From assembly GCA_054601695.1 (NCBI GenBank), contig BAAHQB010000051.1, forward strand, positions 868,001-932,000: a DNA stretch of 64,000 bases. Reading direction: 5' to 3'. The notes beneath the pieces were generated by a model. That model searched no databases. It had not been told where the DNA came from and was given only the letters and a program-made list of their open reading frames with translations. A program made the position numbers and the translations under genes. The DNA comes from Amorphochlora amoebiformis (Eukaryota > Cercozoa > Chlorarachniophyceae). Position 1 is the first letter of the stretch. Each line of letters opens with the position of its first letter. Of this stretch, positions 1 through 22,541 are shown piece after piece.

Positions 1-97
1 TTCCTGCGTGTAATGGGTCCATTCTCTCAACGAGAGGCGCTGGGGTGGCAGAGGGATGTAGTCGCGGGAGCCGACGACTCACAACCGACAAATTAAG

Positions 98-1259
98 ATG
101 AAAGTTCTCCTAAGAAGCGTGACACCACGCAGGGTCACCTACACCCCGAAATGCCAGATGGCCCCGGTTTGATCACCGGGAAGCGAAGCGTCAATTCGGT
201 ATATAGCCGTAACTCCCTGAAAGCGGCGGCGGAGAAAAACATGAAAGCGCGTCAGAAGATCCCACAGTTATCACGCAAAAAGGTAAGCTTCCTGAGTGTG
301 GTCTTCCGTATAACTCACAATGGTTTGGCAAGGAACACCAACAAGGCGGTTCGAGTTGTCACCAGTGCAAGAGTCGTCGCAATTGCTCGGACTTGACCTA
401 TTGTACCAGCAATCTGGATAAAAAGAAAAAGGTAGGTTCAAAAAATTGGGAAAGATGCATCATCCTAAATTTCCCGTAACAGAAATGCCGTAAGAAGTAT
501 TGTGAGCACTGCCTTCGGAAGTTCTACCGAGAATCTCCTGCACAGATTTGCGAGCGGCCAACGTAATTCGCTTTAACTCACTTGGCTGGCTGGGGCCCAC
601 CTAAACTTGTCCGTTTCACAGGTGGAAATGTCCTTCTTGTCGTAAGATATGCTGCTGTGCAGCTTGCCGTCGGAGAGAGATGCGGGACAAGGTACAACAT
701 TGCGACCAACGAAACTGCCCTGTGCTAACTCTCAATACTTAGGAGAATGGAAACACATCTTCGGGAGCAACTAATATGCCTTCCGTGAACGAACCAAAGA
801 TTGGTACAGATTGAATGAACATCAACTTACACAATCCACTTTAACCTATGTCTTTCAGTCCCTCCGCAACAACCTCAGCCACCCCCCCAAATGGGAATCG
901 AATATCCTGCTAACGGAGATGAGAGTCCTCCCGCTGGTAAGTATCCAAACCCCCTCTATTATTACGACCCAAAGGTAACACTATACATCTCAGCTGTAAA
1001 CCCGTTCAACGTCCACGCCTCCTCGACGAGTTCCTTCAAGGCGTTGTATGCTATCGCACAAATGCCCAGCGTCAAGAAACACATAAAGTATATTCTTCGC
1101 CGCAAGGATATCACCGATGCTCAGCGCGTGGAGTCTATCGCAACCTTGTTACGGGGATCATCGACAAAGTCTACGTCTTCATCTGACGGGCCGATAGGCT
1201 CTACGACAGAGATGAAATCGAAGACTGAGTTTCCCCCGGGGGATTTACAGTCTACTTAA
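98..1259 (+). CDS. CDCA7-type zf-4CXXC_R1 zinc-finger protein (5' end uncertain)
   Basis: Exons in continuous phase: 98/151-282, 333-431, 483-562, 622-691, 743-803, 859-936, 994-1259 (stop TAA), giving 261 aa from the ATG at 151. The frame is open back to a possible acceptor at 96-97, so an upstream exon may lie outside or at the window edge. Exons 2-4 encode the zinc finger: CHQCKSRR (about residues 53-60), KKYCEHCLRKFYRE, WKCPSCRKICCCAACRRR. The CXXC pairs and the Trp before the third pair match the CDCA7 family C-terminal finger. That family partners the HELLS remodeller in DNA-methylation maintenance in animals and plants. A Pro/Gln-rich linker and a basic helical tail follow. The Arg-Gly-Arg positions altered in human ICF syndrome are Lys, Lys and Phe here, so this looks like a divergent class rather than a strict CDCA7 orthologue. 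Introns are short (50-60 nt) and free of TA repeats, unlike the rest of the window. Confidence 0.88.
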
Positions 1260-1791
1260 GGACTTAGTTAAGAAATTTAGTTTACTTGGGGAAATCCCAA
1301 GCGTGCGTTGTTAAGTTAATAAATTAATTGTAATTGCTAATTGAAGTTCATCTTGTCACACGGCAACTATTTACTGGTCATTTATAGATCTTAAGCTAAC
1401 AGGTGGATATGTATGTATGTATATATTTATATATATATATATATAACCATACTCTAGATACAGTCTTCCACCAGTAATTAAGTCCGTATGATGTTTTTCT
1501 ATTTTGTTGTTGTAGGCTCATGTCATGATCGCATAGCACCAACATGCGCAGTGCAATGTATACTCTAGATACTGGTACATGTATAAAGCTAGCAATCGCA
1601 GTACGTACAAATTTCATCATCAATAATAAATGGCCAGGGGTTATCTACAAACTACAGACTAGACAAATGCTCATATCTACAAGTGCTCCTTTCATCTTGA
1701 TGTGTACTACTGAACCGCCTGAGTTTAAGACATTAAAAATTTATATATAACATATAAACCAAGACACACACACATATATATATATATATAC

Positions 1792-1838
<47 letters not shown>

Positions 1839-1870
1839 ATGATTACATGTCTAGATACATATTATTTACT

Positions 1871-1911
<41 letters not shown>

Positions 1912-2291
1912 CATATCAAGGTACTTTCTGTAATACATACATATATATATATATATAGATTTATACATATCTATGTATATATATATTCTGGATATATACA
2001 TGTATAACATATATGTATCCAGTATATGGTGTATTTATGTAAATAATATATATATATATATATATACATATATAATATATATATATATATATACATGGTG
2101 AAAATTTCCAGTAACCCTAGCACATCTAGCCTCAATCCCTAGTCCACCCTAACCCTAAGCCCAACCTTCAATCCTGGCTCGCAGCTAATCCCATTCCCAG
2201 AACTAAACCTAGCTCACAACACCTCTAATCCTATTCCTAACCATATCTCCAATCCTTTCCTGTTTATCCTTACTACCCTCTCTCTGGCTCT

Positions 2292-2347
<56 letters not shown>

Positions 2348-2617
2348 ATAATGACCCCAATTATCCTTCTTCCGCTAACAGGCGGGCTACCCCGTTGCAA
2401 TGCGCCATTCCCAGAATAGCAACAACCTCCTATGTATATATGTATATATGTATGTATATATGTACATACATGTATGTATTGAAGAGGATTTTTTTACATA
2501 CATAAATATTTATATAATATATTTATATCTACACACACACACATATATATATATATATATGTACGTATACATACATACATATATATACATATATATATAT
2601 ATATATATTTAAACATT

Positions 2618-2671
<54 letters not shown>

Positions 2672-2691
2672 ATATACAGATAATATACATG

Positions 2692-2722
<31 letters not shown>

Positions 2723-2875
2723 CCATATATTATACATGTATTTCTAAAACAAATGTTTATGTAAATTTGTACACACACATATATATGTATATATATGTAA
2801 TACATATGTATATGTATATTTATAATAAATAAATAAATAAATAAATAAATAATAAATATATATATGTATATATTA

Positions 2876-2910
<35 letters not shown>

Positions 2911-3004
2911 GCACAGCAGAGTCGAAAAGGGCGTAGCAAAAAAAAAAGAGGAGAGACAGAGAGAAAAGAAAATAAAAAAAATAAATAAATAAAACATCGC
3001 ACAG
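1260..3004. repeat. Intergenic/intronic (TA)n arrays and degenerate CCCTAA block
   Basis: After the zinc-finger gene come about 490 bases of unique AT-rich sequence, then long (TA)n and (CA)n runs from about 1750 to 2100. At 2108-2275 there is a degenerate CCCTAA block (TAACCCTAGC, CCCTAACCCTAAGCC and similar), then more TA. A possible exon lies at 2381-2430 between an acceptor CTAACAG and a donor GTATAT (peptide beginning AGYPVAMRHSQ). I could not join it in phase to any neighbour. Confidence 0.6.
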
Positions 3005-3507
3005 AGTCATCCGTAGAAGGAAGCTTATTGCAGGCCTCCTGTATAGCCTTTGCTAACACCTTAGGGTTAGGGCTGGAGTAAGAAACTCGATCAATTAGGG
3101 TTACGGGTAGAGCTAGGGTTGGTTTCAGCATAATGATCTGTAACGCTTCGGGTTAGGGTTAGGTTTAGGTTAGATAGAGTGAGAGTGAGGGCTAGGGTTA
3201 AAGTTATTAGGGTTGAAATTATGGTTAAGGTAGGATTATTTTAGGTAAGGGTTAGGGCTAGGGTTAGAGTTAGGGTTAGGGTTAGGGTTAGGGTTATGGT
3301 TAGGGTTTGGGTGGCAGGGTGAGGGGTTAGTTTGACTTCGTCTCTTTCTTTGAGCATAACCACCAGAATTATCCTCGCTAGGGTTTATATATATATATAC
3401 ACACACATAACATCTGAATTTATATATATATATATATATATGTTTAAGTATATATTTACCGTATATATATATATATTATATATATATATATATATGTAAT
3501 ATATATA

Positions 3508-3562
<55 letters not shown>

Positions 3563-4075
3563 GTATAAATGTGAATGTACCTTGTGTAACACATATTTAT
3601 ATACATATAATATATCTATATAATATATATACATATATATATATATATTTCACACATACAAAACATAACATCTCTAGTGTACCTAAAACCACAGTAAAAA
3701 TGACATTAGCCACGAGAGCAAGGACGTTTACAGCAGCCAAGGCTATAGGTATGCCTAAGATTAACCTTAGGGTTAGAGTTAGGTTGTTAAAGTTAGGGTT
3801 AGCTTTAAAGTTAGGGTTAGCTTTAACGTTTTCTTTAAAGTTAGGGTTAGCTTTAAAGTTAGGATAGAATCGGATTATTCAGCATATCTTAGCTCTAGGG
3901 CCATTGACTCAACACCACTTTGTGGGGTTTGGTAAGCCAGGAACGAATTCAGCAGATCTCAGGTTTGGGTGATAGTTAGGATTAGGGTTAGGGTTAGGAT
4001 TAGGGTTAGGGTTAGGGTTAGATTTAGGGTACTGTTTGATTGTTCGAGGGACATAGCGGTTGATACTGGGACCTG

Positions 4076-4130
<55 letters not shown>

Positions 4131-4172
4131 ATTTTATCACTTAGATTACACACACATATATATATATATACC

Positions 4173-4213
<41 letters not shown>

Positions 4214-4530
4214 ATTATATATATTTATACATATATATATATATATATATATCTACATATGTATATATTTTTATATTTTATATTTAGGTATATATGTACA
4301 TATGTATGCATATATATGCTCTCTAGTCCATTCGTCTCTTTCTGTACATACGCAGGCGCATACATGTATATACGTACACACATATATATATATATATGTA
4401 TATATATATAATATATATATATGTGTATGTATATATAAATATATATATATGTATATATATTATGTATATATATATATATTATGTATATATATATATATAC
4501 ATACAGACATACATATACTATATACATATA

Positions 4531-4567
<37 letters not shown>

Positions 4568-4783
4568 CACAAACGCAGACACACATAGATACATATATAT
4601 ATATGTATATATATGTATGCCGCTACGCTTATATATGTGTATCCATGTATATGTATTTATAATATATATATATATATACATTGATATATGTATATAAATG
4701 TATATATTGTATTATACATATGTTTATACTTACACACACACATATGTATATATATATATGTATACATATATAGGTATATATAT

Positions 4784-4829
<46 letters not shown>

Positions 4830-6014
4830 CCCCTACGTCCAGAAGCTCGACTACAAGAAGAAGACCCTATAAAACCAGGGGTTAGGGTTAGTATTAGGGT
4901 TATTATTAGGTTAATATTAGGGTTAGTATTAGGATAGTTAGGGTTAGGATTAGGGTTAGGGTTAGTTAGGGTTAAGGCTAATATGAGGGTTAATATTAGT
5001 GTTAGTTAGGGTTAGGGGTAGGGTTAAGTTTAAGATTAGTTAGTATTAGGGTTAGTATTATGTATAGCTAAGGTTAGGATTAGGGATTGCATTAGGGTTT
5101 GGAATAGGTCGTGTGGTTTAGAGTTCGGATTATGTTTGTTATTACAGTCATTAGACTTAGGGTTAATGTTACTCAGGTTAGGGCTAGTGTTGGGGTAACC
5201 AGTTAAGGTTAGGGTTAGGGTTAAAGTTAGAATTAGGGTTATAGTTAGGCTTAGGGTTTGCGTTAGGGTAAGTTAGGGTTAGGGTTAGGGTTAGGGTTAG
5301 GGTTATGGTAGGGTTAGGGTTAGGGTTAGTATAGTGTTTGTTTGGTTTAGCGTTAGGGTTAGCACTAGGTTTAGTTGGGGGGTTAGGCTTAGGGTTGTTA
5401 TTAGTGGAAGTTAGCGATTAGTTGAGTTCGGGTTAGGGTTACTATCAGGGTTAGTTGAGATTAAGATTAGGGTTAGATTAGTATTAGGGTTACGGATAGG
5501 TTACGTGGTTTATAGTTCGGATTAGGGTTGGTACTAGGGTTAGTCGGGATTAGAGTTAGGGTAAGCGTTGGGATTAGGGTTAGGGTTAGGGTTAGGGTTA
5601 GGGTTAGGTTAGGGTTAGGGTTAGTATTAGGGGTAGTATTAGGGTTAGTATTAGGGTTAGACAGGATGGTGTTAGTGGTTTAGTGGCTAGTATTTAGAAT
5701 TAGTGTTAGTAGCACGGTTAGAGTTAGGGCTATGGTTAGTATTAGGGTTAGTCGGGGTTAGGGTTAAGGTCAGTTGGGTTTGGTCTAGTTCTAGGGTTAC
5801 GCTTAGGTTTAATTGTTAGGGTTAGTGGTTATCGCTAGGGTTGCATTAGGGTTAGTTGGGTTGAGCATTAGGGTTATTTGGGGTTACACTAGGAGTGGTC
5901 AGGGTTAGGGTTAGCTGGTTTGGGTTGGAGTTAGGGTTAGGGTTAGGGTTAGGGTTATGGTTAGGGTTAGGGTTAGTGTTGCACCAAAACTTGGAGGGGC
6001 TGTCGCAAGAATAA
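3005..6014 (+). CDS. Unidentified multi-exon gene (5' end unresolved)
   Basis: Candidate exons 3005-3077, 3678-3748, 3883-3931, 4028-4074 and a terminal exon 5977-6014 join in unbroken phase and end at TAA. Donors include strong GTAAGA (after 3077) and GTAAGC (after 3931). Predicted peptides run [11 protein letters not shown]..., [15 protein letters not shown]..., [42 protein letters not shown] recognise no domain. The first exon needs one base from an upstream exon I could not find. The last intron (4075-5976) carries TA runs and about 1.1 kb of degenerate TTAGGG. The acceptors at 4027 and 5976 lie inside TTAGGG-like sequence. The model rests on phase agreement alone. Confidence 0.4.
3065..3345 (+). 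repeat. Degenerate TTAGGG block
   Basis: Telomere-like TTAGGG units with many substitutions, becoming perfect tandem copies around 3266-3300. It lies in the first intron of the unidentified gene. A second block occupies about 3764-3865 (spaced AGTTAGGGTTAGCTTTAA units) and a third about 3975-4027. Confidence 0.85.
4870..5985 (+). repeat. 1.1-kb degenerate TTAGGG array
   Basis: Mixed TTAGGG, TTAGTATTAGGG, GTTAGTCGGGG and longer variant units, with perfect runs near 5275-5330, 5570-5610 and 5930-5970. It is interstitial: predicted genes lie on both sides. Its 3' end runs directly into the predicted terminal exon at 5977. Confidence 0.9.
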
Positions 6015-6037
6015 GGCGAGAGGGTATCTTGTAAATG

Positions 6038-6071
<34 letters not shown>

Positions 6072-6390
6072 AAGCACTAAAATGTATAAATATATATAAA
6101 GTCGTAAAATGTACACAAGTACATACTCTATCTCTCTCACAAGAATATTCATTTATATAATATATATATATATATATATAAATATATATACATATATGTT
6201 TATATATGTATAATTTACATATAAATGTCTATTTACACATATACTATACATTTACATTAATGGATATTTACACATATATTGTACATATACATTAACACAT
6301 ATTTGCAGTACATATAAATGTACATATAATGTGCATATATATATATATGTATCATGTATTCATTTCGTAATCAAACACACACACACACAC

Positions 6391-6448
<58 letters not shown>

Positions 6449-6489
6449 TGTAATATGCATTTCGTGATATACATATATGTATATATACG

Positions 6490-6523
<34 letters not shown>

Positions 6524-6662
6524 AATAATTATTTTGTATTCTGTATGCATGTATATATCTATGCATGTATATGTGTATACATATTTGTATTATACACATT
6601 TTCATACATTACAATGCATACATACACAGATAATTTCAATAATATGTATATATATGTATGTA

Positions 6663-6704
<42 letters not shown>

Positions 6705-7042
6705 CATATCTTTATATACATCTTGCCATATCTATCTAAATGCAATCACCTTAATAAAGACACAGGGGTACCCATAATGAATAGTGGATCGGCGATATCA
6801 TCCACCTATAACCAGGCTTAGGGCTTAGAGGTAAGGTTAGGGTTTAGGTTGGGCTTAGGCTTCAGAAACAAAGGTTAGGGTTAGGAATATTCAGCTCGAG
6901 GGGTTCGAAATATTCAGCTCGAGGGGTTGTAGTTGGTATTAGAGTTAGGGTCGCTAGGGTTAGGTTAAGGATAGTCTTAAAGTGTTAGGATTAGGGTTAA
7001 GGTTGTGGCGCTTGCGGAGGTGAATTAGTCGAATGACCTATG
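6015..7042. repeat. Intergenic TA arrays and short TTAGGG block
   Basis: (TA)n arrays near 6040, 6160, 6390-6450, 6495-6520 and 6670-6700. A unique stretch at 6740-6830 contains a peptide-like segment (GVPIMNSGSAISS) with a CACAG acceptor but no GT donor. A degenerate TTAGGG block at 6825-7010 includes a 19-base direct repeat (TATTCAGCTCGAGGGGTT type) near 6887-6928. No gene is supported here. Confidence 0.6.
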
Positions 7043-7180
7043 TTAATCATAGGCCTGGTCAAGACTATACATACATATATATATGATATATATATATATA
7101 TATATATTACATACATGAATGTGTCGATATGCATATGTACATTTATCTATTCAATTATATATGTGTGATTATATATATAT

Positions 7181-7249
<69 letters not shown>

Positions 7250-7544
7250 TGCATATGTATCTATAAATTTTACATAACAAATATGTCGATATGCATAGAT
7301 GTTTATGTATGCATGCATTTATCTATTCATTTTGTGTGTGTATGGTTATATGGATAAGATATTGGAAGAGCATTTAAGGTAGAAACACCTTGATTGTAGG
7401 GGCATCTGAGTTAGCCTGTGGGGTTATATATATTTGAAGATCTGATATGCGCATATAGATTTATACAAACGTAGATATGTATATGTACATAATATAATAT
7501 ATACATATGTAAGTTTTATTGGTACGTGTTAAGATATGCTAACG

Positions 7545-7584
<40 letters not shown>

Positions 7585-8887
7585 TGTATATATGTGTGTT
7601 TTACGTATGTATGTACATACACGTTTGGTAATACAATTTTTACATACATAGACACATTTTTACATACGTACATCATACTTAAAAAGCATAAGAGATACCC
7701 GAATTCTTCTTAAAAAGTCTCGAAAATCCCTGGCGATAGCCTGAAAATATCACATGTCATCCCAAACCCAACACCTGTCTAATCAAGACTCTCAATTCCT
7801 CCCTTCGCATATACATATACTACTTTTACACACATACACACATACCTATTTTATTTATGTAACATACAATTTCCATAAATACACACACGCAAACAAGAGA
7901 ATTCCCCCTTGTCATCTGTGCTAGCCTTCTTTAAGGGTGAGCAAGACTCACCGGCCAGCCTTTCGTTGGGGTGATTAGGTCGCTCAGGGAATTCTTGAGC
8001 ATGTTCCCCGCATTTTCCGTAATATTTCCGATGCACTGGTCCTGGAGCGGATTAGGGAATATGTTTACTTCTTTGTTCGCGTTGGCTGACATGGTTTGGG
8101 CTGGTTAGGGATACCCCTAGAACAATTTCTATTTGGCGGTCGCGAGCTGCGTCGGCTGCGACCTGGGGGTATGTGGATGAATACTTTTGTAAATGTATAT
8201 ACACATATGCACATGTATGAGCGTAGATGTTTAAATTTATAATATTGTATGTATATATAGTGTGTTTTACGTGAAGAAATATTTTAAGAAATATGTACAT
8301 ATGCATATGTGTGCATATTGTATTACCGTATTGACCAACTATTCCTTTCTTATTGTCTAACTCGGGTGTGGAGTCACCCCGTTTGAGAGGCAAAAGAGTG
8401 AGAAAACACAGATAGAAGAGAGAAATACATATTTAGTTTAATGTAGAAAAAAGAAGGAAAATATATGCACACAACTCATTTTCTTCTATTTGTTTCCACA
8501 GCGAATTATTAGACTACCTGCATTTCGTTGTCCAGAAGCCTGCGACGAGACGAACCCCGGGGTTGGTTTTTCTCCATTGACGTGAAACGCTTCGGGCACA
8601 TTCTGCATTTACAAGGTGTCATATCATATTTGGGAAAACATTTTATAATAATGAATATGTGTATGTGTTACTGTATATGTATATACTAAAAATCGGTATG
8701 TATATAAATAGCTTTATTAAAAACTATTATTATGATATATATATGTATACATATATGCTTTAGTTGCACATATTTATTATGTACATAAATGTATATATCA
8801 TATGTATAAAAATGTATCTATGTATATGCATATATGTTATATATATATACATTCATATAATACATTTATATATATGTATGTATATAG

Positions 8888-8940
<53 letters not shown>

Positions 8941-8978
8941 TTTTATATATTATACATATATATATATATATATTTTTC

Positions 8979-9010
<32 letters not shown>

Positions 9011-9145
9011 CATATATCTTTATACATATATATATGTATATATATATATATATATATATACATATGTATTTTATATAGATATATGTGTAGGTATGTATAT
9101 ATATATAAATAATAAATATATAATATATATATATATATATATATA

Positions 9146-9193
<48 letters not shown>

Positions 9194-9463
9194 GTATGTG
9201 TTAATATATTTATATATATATATGTATATGTATATACACATACATTTTCACATACACATGTATACAAGTTTTTTTGAATATATAATGTATATATATATAT
9301 ATATATATATTATTATCATATATATATATTGTTATGTAAATATATACACATATAATACATATGTATATATGCATATATATATATATATGTATATATATAT
9401 ATGTATATATATATATATTTATTTTATACATACATATATGTACATATATATATATATATATGT

Positions 9464-9499
<36 letters not shown>

Positions 9500-9556
9500 A
9501 TTATATATATATATTTTTATATAAATATATACATATATAATACATATGTATATATG

Positions 9557-9609
<53 letters not shown>

Positions 9610-9619
9610 TTTATATATA

Positions 9620-9704
<85 letters not shown>

Positions 9705-9764
9705 AAATATTATATAATATATGTATCTATATATATATATATATGTATATGTATATATAGATAC

Positions 9765-9844
<80 letters not shown>

Positions 9845-10094
9845 GTATATGCATATGTACTGTGACATATAATCATGACTCGATAACGACAGACGACAGC
9901 TTGTTGGAGTCAGCAAGCTTTTCTACCACCTACATACGATATGTACTAATACATCAATTGCCTTCATGCTCTTACATACAATACATGTAAATATACATAT
10001 ATCATCTGAACGGCTGGTATATAAAGCCATCATCTACATGCATATATCGGCATGCTTTGAACGTAGTATATGTACATATGTATTTACGTATATG

Positions 10095-10138
<44 letters not shown>

Positions 10139-10166
10139 ATATATATATATATATATATATATAAAG

Positions 10167-10202
<36 letters not shown>

Positions 10203-10726
10203 TATTATATGTATGTTTGTGCATTCATGCGTGTTTGGTATCAGTAGACCGATTCTTTTTTTTCATGTATAATTTCAAGCTATCTTTTCTATTTCATCAC
10301 CTGCTGAGCTTTAAGAGCAGATGCAGGATTGTAGTGCATCGTCCCAACCAAATGAACCCTTCTCCCCGACTGTTACAGAAAAACACAAACGAACCAATTA
10401 TACGTAAAACACACACCCAATTAACATGTCCGAAGCTACCACCCAGATTACAAGCATACTCCCCTCCTTCCTTTTTTTCCTTTAATTCCCCCTTCCCATG
10501 GAGTCTCCAAAAAGTCTCGTTAAAAGAATTCTCCTGTCGACGTCGCGTGGGCGGGTATGACCTGTTTCTCCCGTAGGGTGAGCACCTGCTTCCCGAAATT
10601 CTGGTGCGAAGCCGTCTCAATCTGCGCTCGTGCGGTCATTGGAAAGACATATAGAAAGACGATCCAGAGGGCCAGCCCGGCCGTGTGGACGCGCGGCATG
10701 TGGTTGACCATTGAATTCTCGCGCCG
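7043..10726 (-). CDS. TraB-domain protein with N-terminal hydrophobic segment
   Basis: Exons on the minus strand: 10726-10562 (ATG at 10711), 10369-10301, 9929-9876, 8602-8518, 8356-8327, 8155-8115 (or from 8146), 8041-7952, 7798-7775, 7740-7699, 7415-7389, 7054-7043. Phases agree throughout and give about 207 aa. A hydrophobic segment ([13 protein letters not shown], about residues 11-23) suggests a signal or membrane anchor. [16 protein letters not shown] carries the TraB/PrgY GT.H motif. SSVVIES corresponds to the VVVELC strand and [12 protein letters not shown] to the conserved IVLGD block. TraB relatives are membrane-associated; their biochemical role is poorly defined. Oddity: after VVIES the frame meets TGA with no GT donor before it (see findings). 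A 5' untranslated exon with a consensus donor (ATG|GTAAGT) ends near 10872. The short 34-nt intron 7774-7741 is notable. Confidence 0.72.
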
Positions 10727-11112
10727 CTGGAATGTAATCACATATCTAAAACCAATATATTTACATATGAAGATATTAATATCTATATATCCGCATATGT
10801 GATATACACATATCTCTCACTTTAGGTGACACAACCCTCGATCACGCGTCCTGGAAATGGAAGCACTTACCATCTGCCATTGCCATAACAATGCCGTCAC
10901 CAGCGAGCAGGGGCCGCAGGCCGAAGCGACAGAGGATCAAGAGGTGTGTAATTCATCGTCTTCTACTTTAAACTTTCCATACCGGGAAAGGGTTGGGTTG
11001 GGCTAGATGCAATTTTGAGTTAATCTTGAGTTTTGCTCCGGGATTGGTGGATCTCTCTCTCGCACGTCTCCCATTTTTAATTATCCTCATTCAACTCTCT
11101 CACTTGGACCCA
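10727..11112. promoter_or_regulatory. Shared upstream region of divergent TraB and EF-hand genes
   Basis: The minus-strand TraB gene and the plus-strand EF-hand gene start within about 400 bases of each other. The interval holds the putative TraB 5' exon and intron. It lacks the long TA arrays seen elsewhere, and has a pyrimidine-rich stretch at 11051-11102. Promoter function is inferred from the arrangement only. Confidence 0.4.
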
Positions 11113-19427
<8,315 letters not shown>

Positions 19428-19688
19428 TACACTCCCAGAGCCTGTTTTTTCTCTATCCGTTTCTCTTTGTTTTCTCCTCTCTCTTTTTCCTCCTCTCTCT
19501 CTTTCTTTGTTTAATCTAAGTTGCGAGTTTGTTAGAATTATTAGATAGCTCCGAATATTTTCCTGTTATTGCTATACTTTTGTGTGTTTTGACATAGGCT
19601 ATGGATATGTATGTATGTATTATACATTCAGTATACATATATATGTTATAAATATATATATATATATATATATATTTATTATGCATGT

Positions 19689-19729
<41 letters not shown>

Positions 19730-19813
19730 GTATAATATACACATATATTATATATTACAGGATTACAATATTTGCATGTAATATACATACATAGGTGTAT
19801 ATTGTGTATATAC

Positions 19814-19844
<31 letters not shown>

Positions 19845-19953
19845 TATATATATATATATACATATACACATATTTATATACATATATATATATACATAAC
19901 AATATTTTCATATGCGCAATACAATGTAGTGAATACGACGTATTTAACACCAG
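19428..19953. other. 3' flank of EF-hand gene and unresolved 5' part of the next gene
   Basis: A pyrimidine-rich 3' flank (19434-19510) is followed by unique AT-rich sequence and TA arrays at 19640-19725. Possible first exons of the downstream gene (ATGGATAT before GTATGT at about 19601, and 19762-19778) could not be joined in phase. Confidence 0.4.
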
Positions 19954-20009
19954 GAGGACGTGGTCGATCAGCTGGGCTCAGTCGACGTCGACGATCTTGT
20001 TGGTAATTG

Positions 20010-20055
<46 letters not shown>

Positions 20056-20227
20056 TTCATATCTATTCATTTCAATATATATAAATATGTATATAAATCA
20101 CATATATGTATATATCTATATATATAAACATCATATATACATTATATAATATGTATTATATATACATATTATATATATGTATATATATATCATGCTATGT
20201 TTCACTTTGGAAATTCATATCTGTACA

Positions 20228-20280
<53 letters not shown>

Positions 20281-20461
20281 AAATATATGTTGTAAACTTA
20301 TTTATGTACATTTCATGTTATCTAGATACACATATACAAAACAAGTGTCTATACATATTACCATATTGCCTATATACACATACATTATATATATATATAT
20401 ATATATGTGTGTGTATATATATGTGTATATTATATATATATATATATATATACATATGTAC

Positions 20462-20517
<56 letters not shown>

Positions 20518-20535
20518 AAATATACACAAATACAC

Positions 20536-20572
<37 letters not shown>

Positions 20573-20896
20573 ATGTCATTTAAATATGAAATATTAGCGG
20601 CTACACAGCACGTGGTATGCGCAACACAAGAAGACCTGCAGGTAAATATACATACACACACATATATATATACAATATATATATATATATATATAATATA
20701 TATATATATATACATATATATATGTATATATACATATATACAATAATAATTTATTGTAGGAATCAAAGCTTGAATCCAGGATTGAGTCCCCAAAGGTGTC
20801 AATAATATTAATATATTATATATACATATATATATATATATACATATATAGATATATATATTTGTACATATATACTATATATAATATGTATATGTA

Positions 20897-20937
<41 letters not shown>

Positions 20938-21207
20938 ATGTGTACATCTGATTGAAAATATATATTTACAGGAAGCAGATCTAGATTCGAAGACTGTTGA
21001 GTACCATACGGTATTTATATATGTGCATTTTATATAAATATATATATATATATATAATATATATATATATATATCTATATATATATATTTATTGCATCGC
21101 TATAATCCAACAAAACTAAATCCCCAAAGCTGTTGATACATTTCTAATATAAATATTTATGTATTCATATATGTATATATACAGCAAATAAATACATATA
21201 TATTTTG

Positions 21208-21252
<45 letters not shown>

Positions 21253-21359
21253 ATATATTATAATTTAGAATGCGTATATATATATATATATATATGTACA
21301 TATATATGTATATATTTAGGAAGCAGATCTTGAATCGAAGACTGTTGAGTCCCTTAAGG

Positions 21360-21408
<49 letters not shown>

Positions 21409-21456
21409 ATATTTAGGAAGCAGATCTTGAATCGAAGACTGTTGAGTCCCGTAAGG

Positions 21457-21521
<65 letters not shown>

Positions 21522-21688
21522 TTAGGAAGCAGATCTTGAATCGAAGACTGTTGAGTCCCGTAAGGTATAGACAAAATCTATATAATATATACATGTATAT
21601 ACATATATATGAATAAATATATGTAATATATGTATATATAATATATATATATATATATATGTATATGTATATATATTATATGTACATA

Positions 21689-21726
<38 letters not shown>

Positions 21727-21794
21727 TATATATATAATCAATAAGAAAAACGGATATGCATACTTATATTTACATATATATATTTTTATATACG

Positions 21795-21836
<42 letters not shown>

Positions 21837-22031
21837 ATATACGTATATATATATTATATATATATATATATGTATATGTATATATCATATACAAATATCT
21901 ATTTGTAGGAAGCAGATCTAGAATCGAAGACCATTGAGTCCCCTAAGGTTTTAATATAAATATGCATATATATATATATATATATATATTATGTATGTAT
22001 GTATGGAATAAAAAATATTTATATATATGTG

Positions 22032-22088
<57 letters not shown>

Positions 22089-22149
22089 TTATATATATAT
22101 ATATATATATGGATATGCATCTTACGATTATATATTAAAAAATTACACA

Positions 22150-22182
<33 letters not shown>

Positions 22183-22497
22183 AAATATAAAATATATTGG
22201 TATATGTGTACACACATATAAAAAATTATATATATATATATTTATATATGTATAAATATGTATATATATATATATATACATGTATGTTCTAGAATAGTAA
22301 CAATAATGGAATATATTCGTACTAATCCTACTAGCAGAAAGGGACTACAGTGAAAAGGACGAAGAGCCTGGCATCCACCAAGTCCATTGAATCGGGTATA
22401 CTTGTTTACATATACACATAAACACGCACATGTGCACACATTAAATGCATATATGACACGAACATTAAATTATATTTATATATATATATATATATAC

Positions 22498-22541
<44 letters not shown>

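Noticed and set aside
2950-3055. Minus-strand exon-like peptide [15 protein letters not shown]
   Set aside because: The plus strand of the same interval has a better acceptor (CGCACAG) and a strong GTAAGA donor, and joins neighbours in phase.
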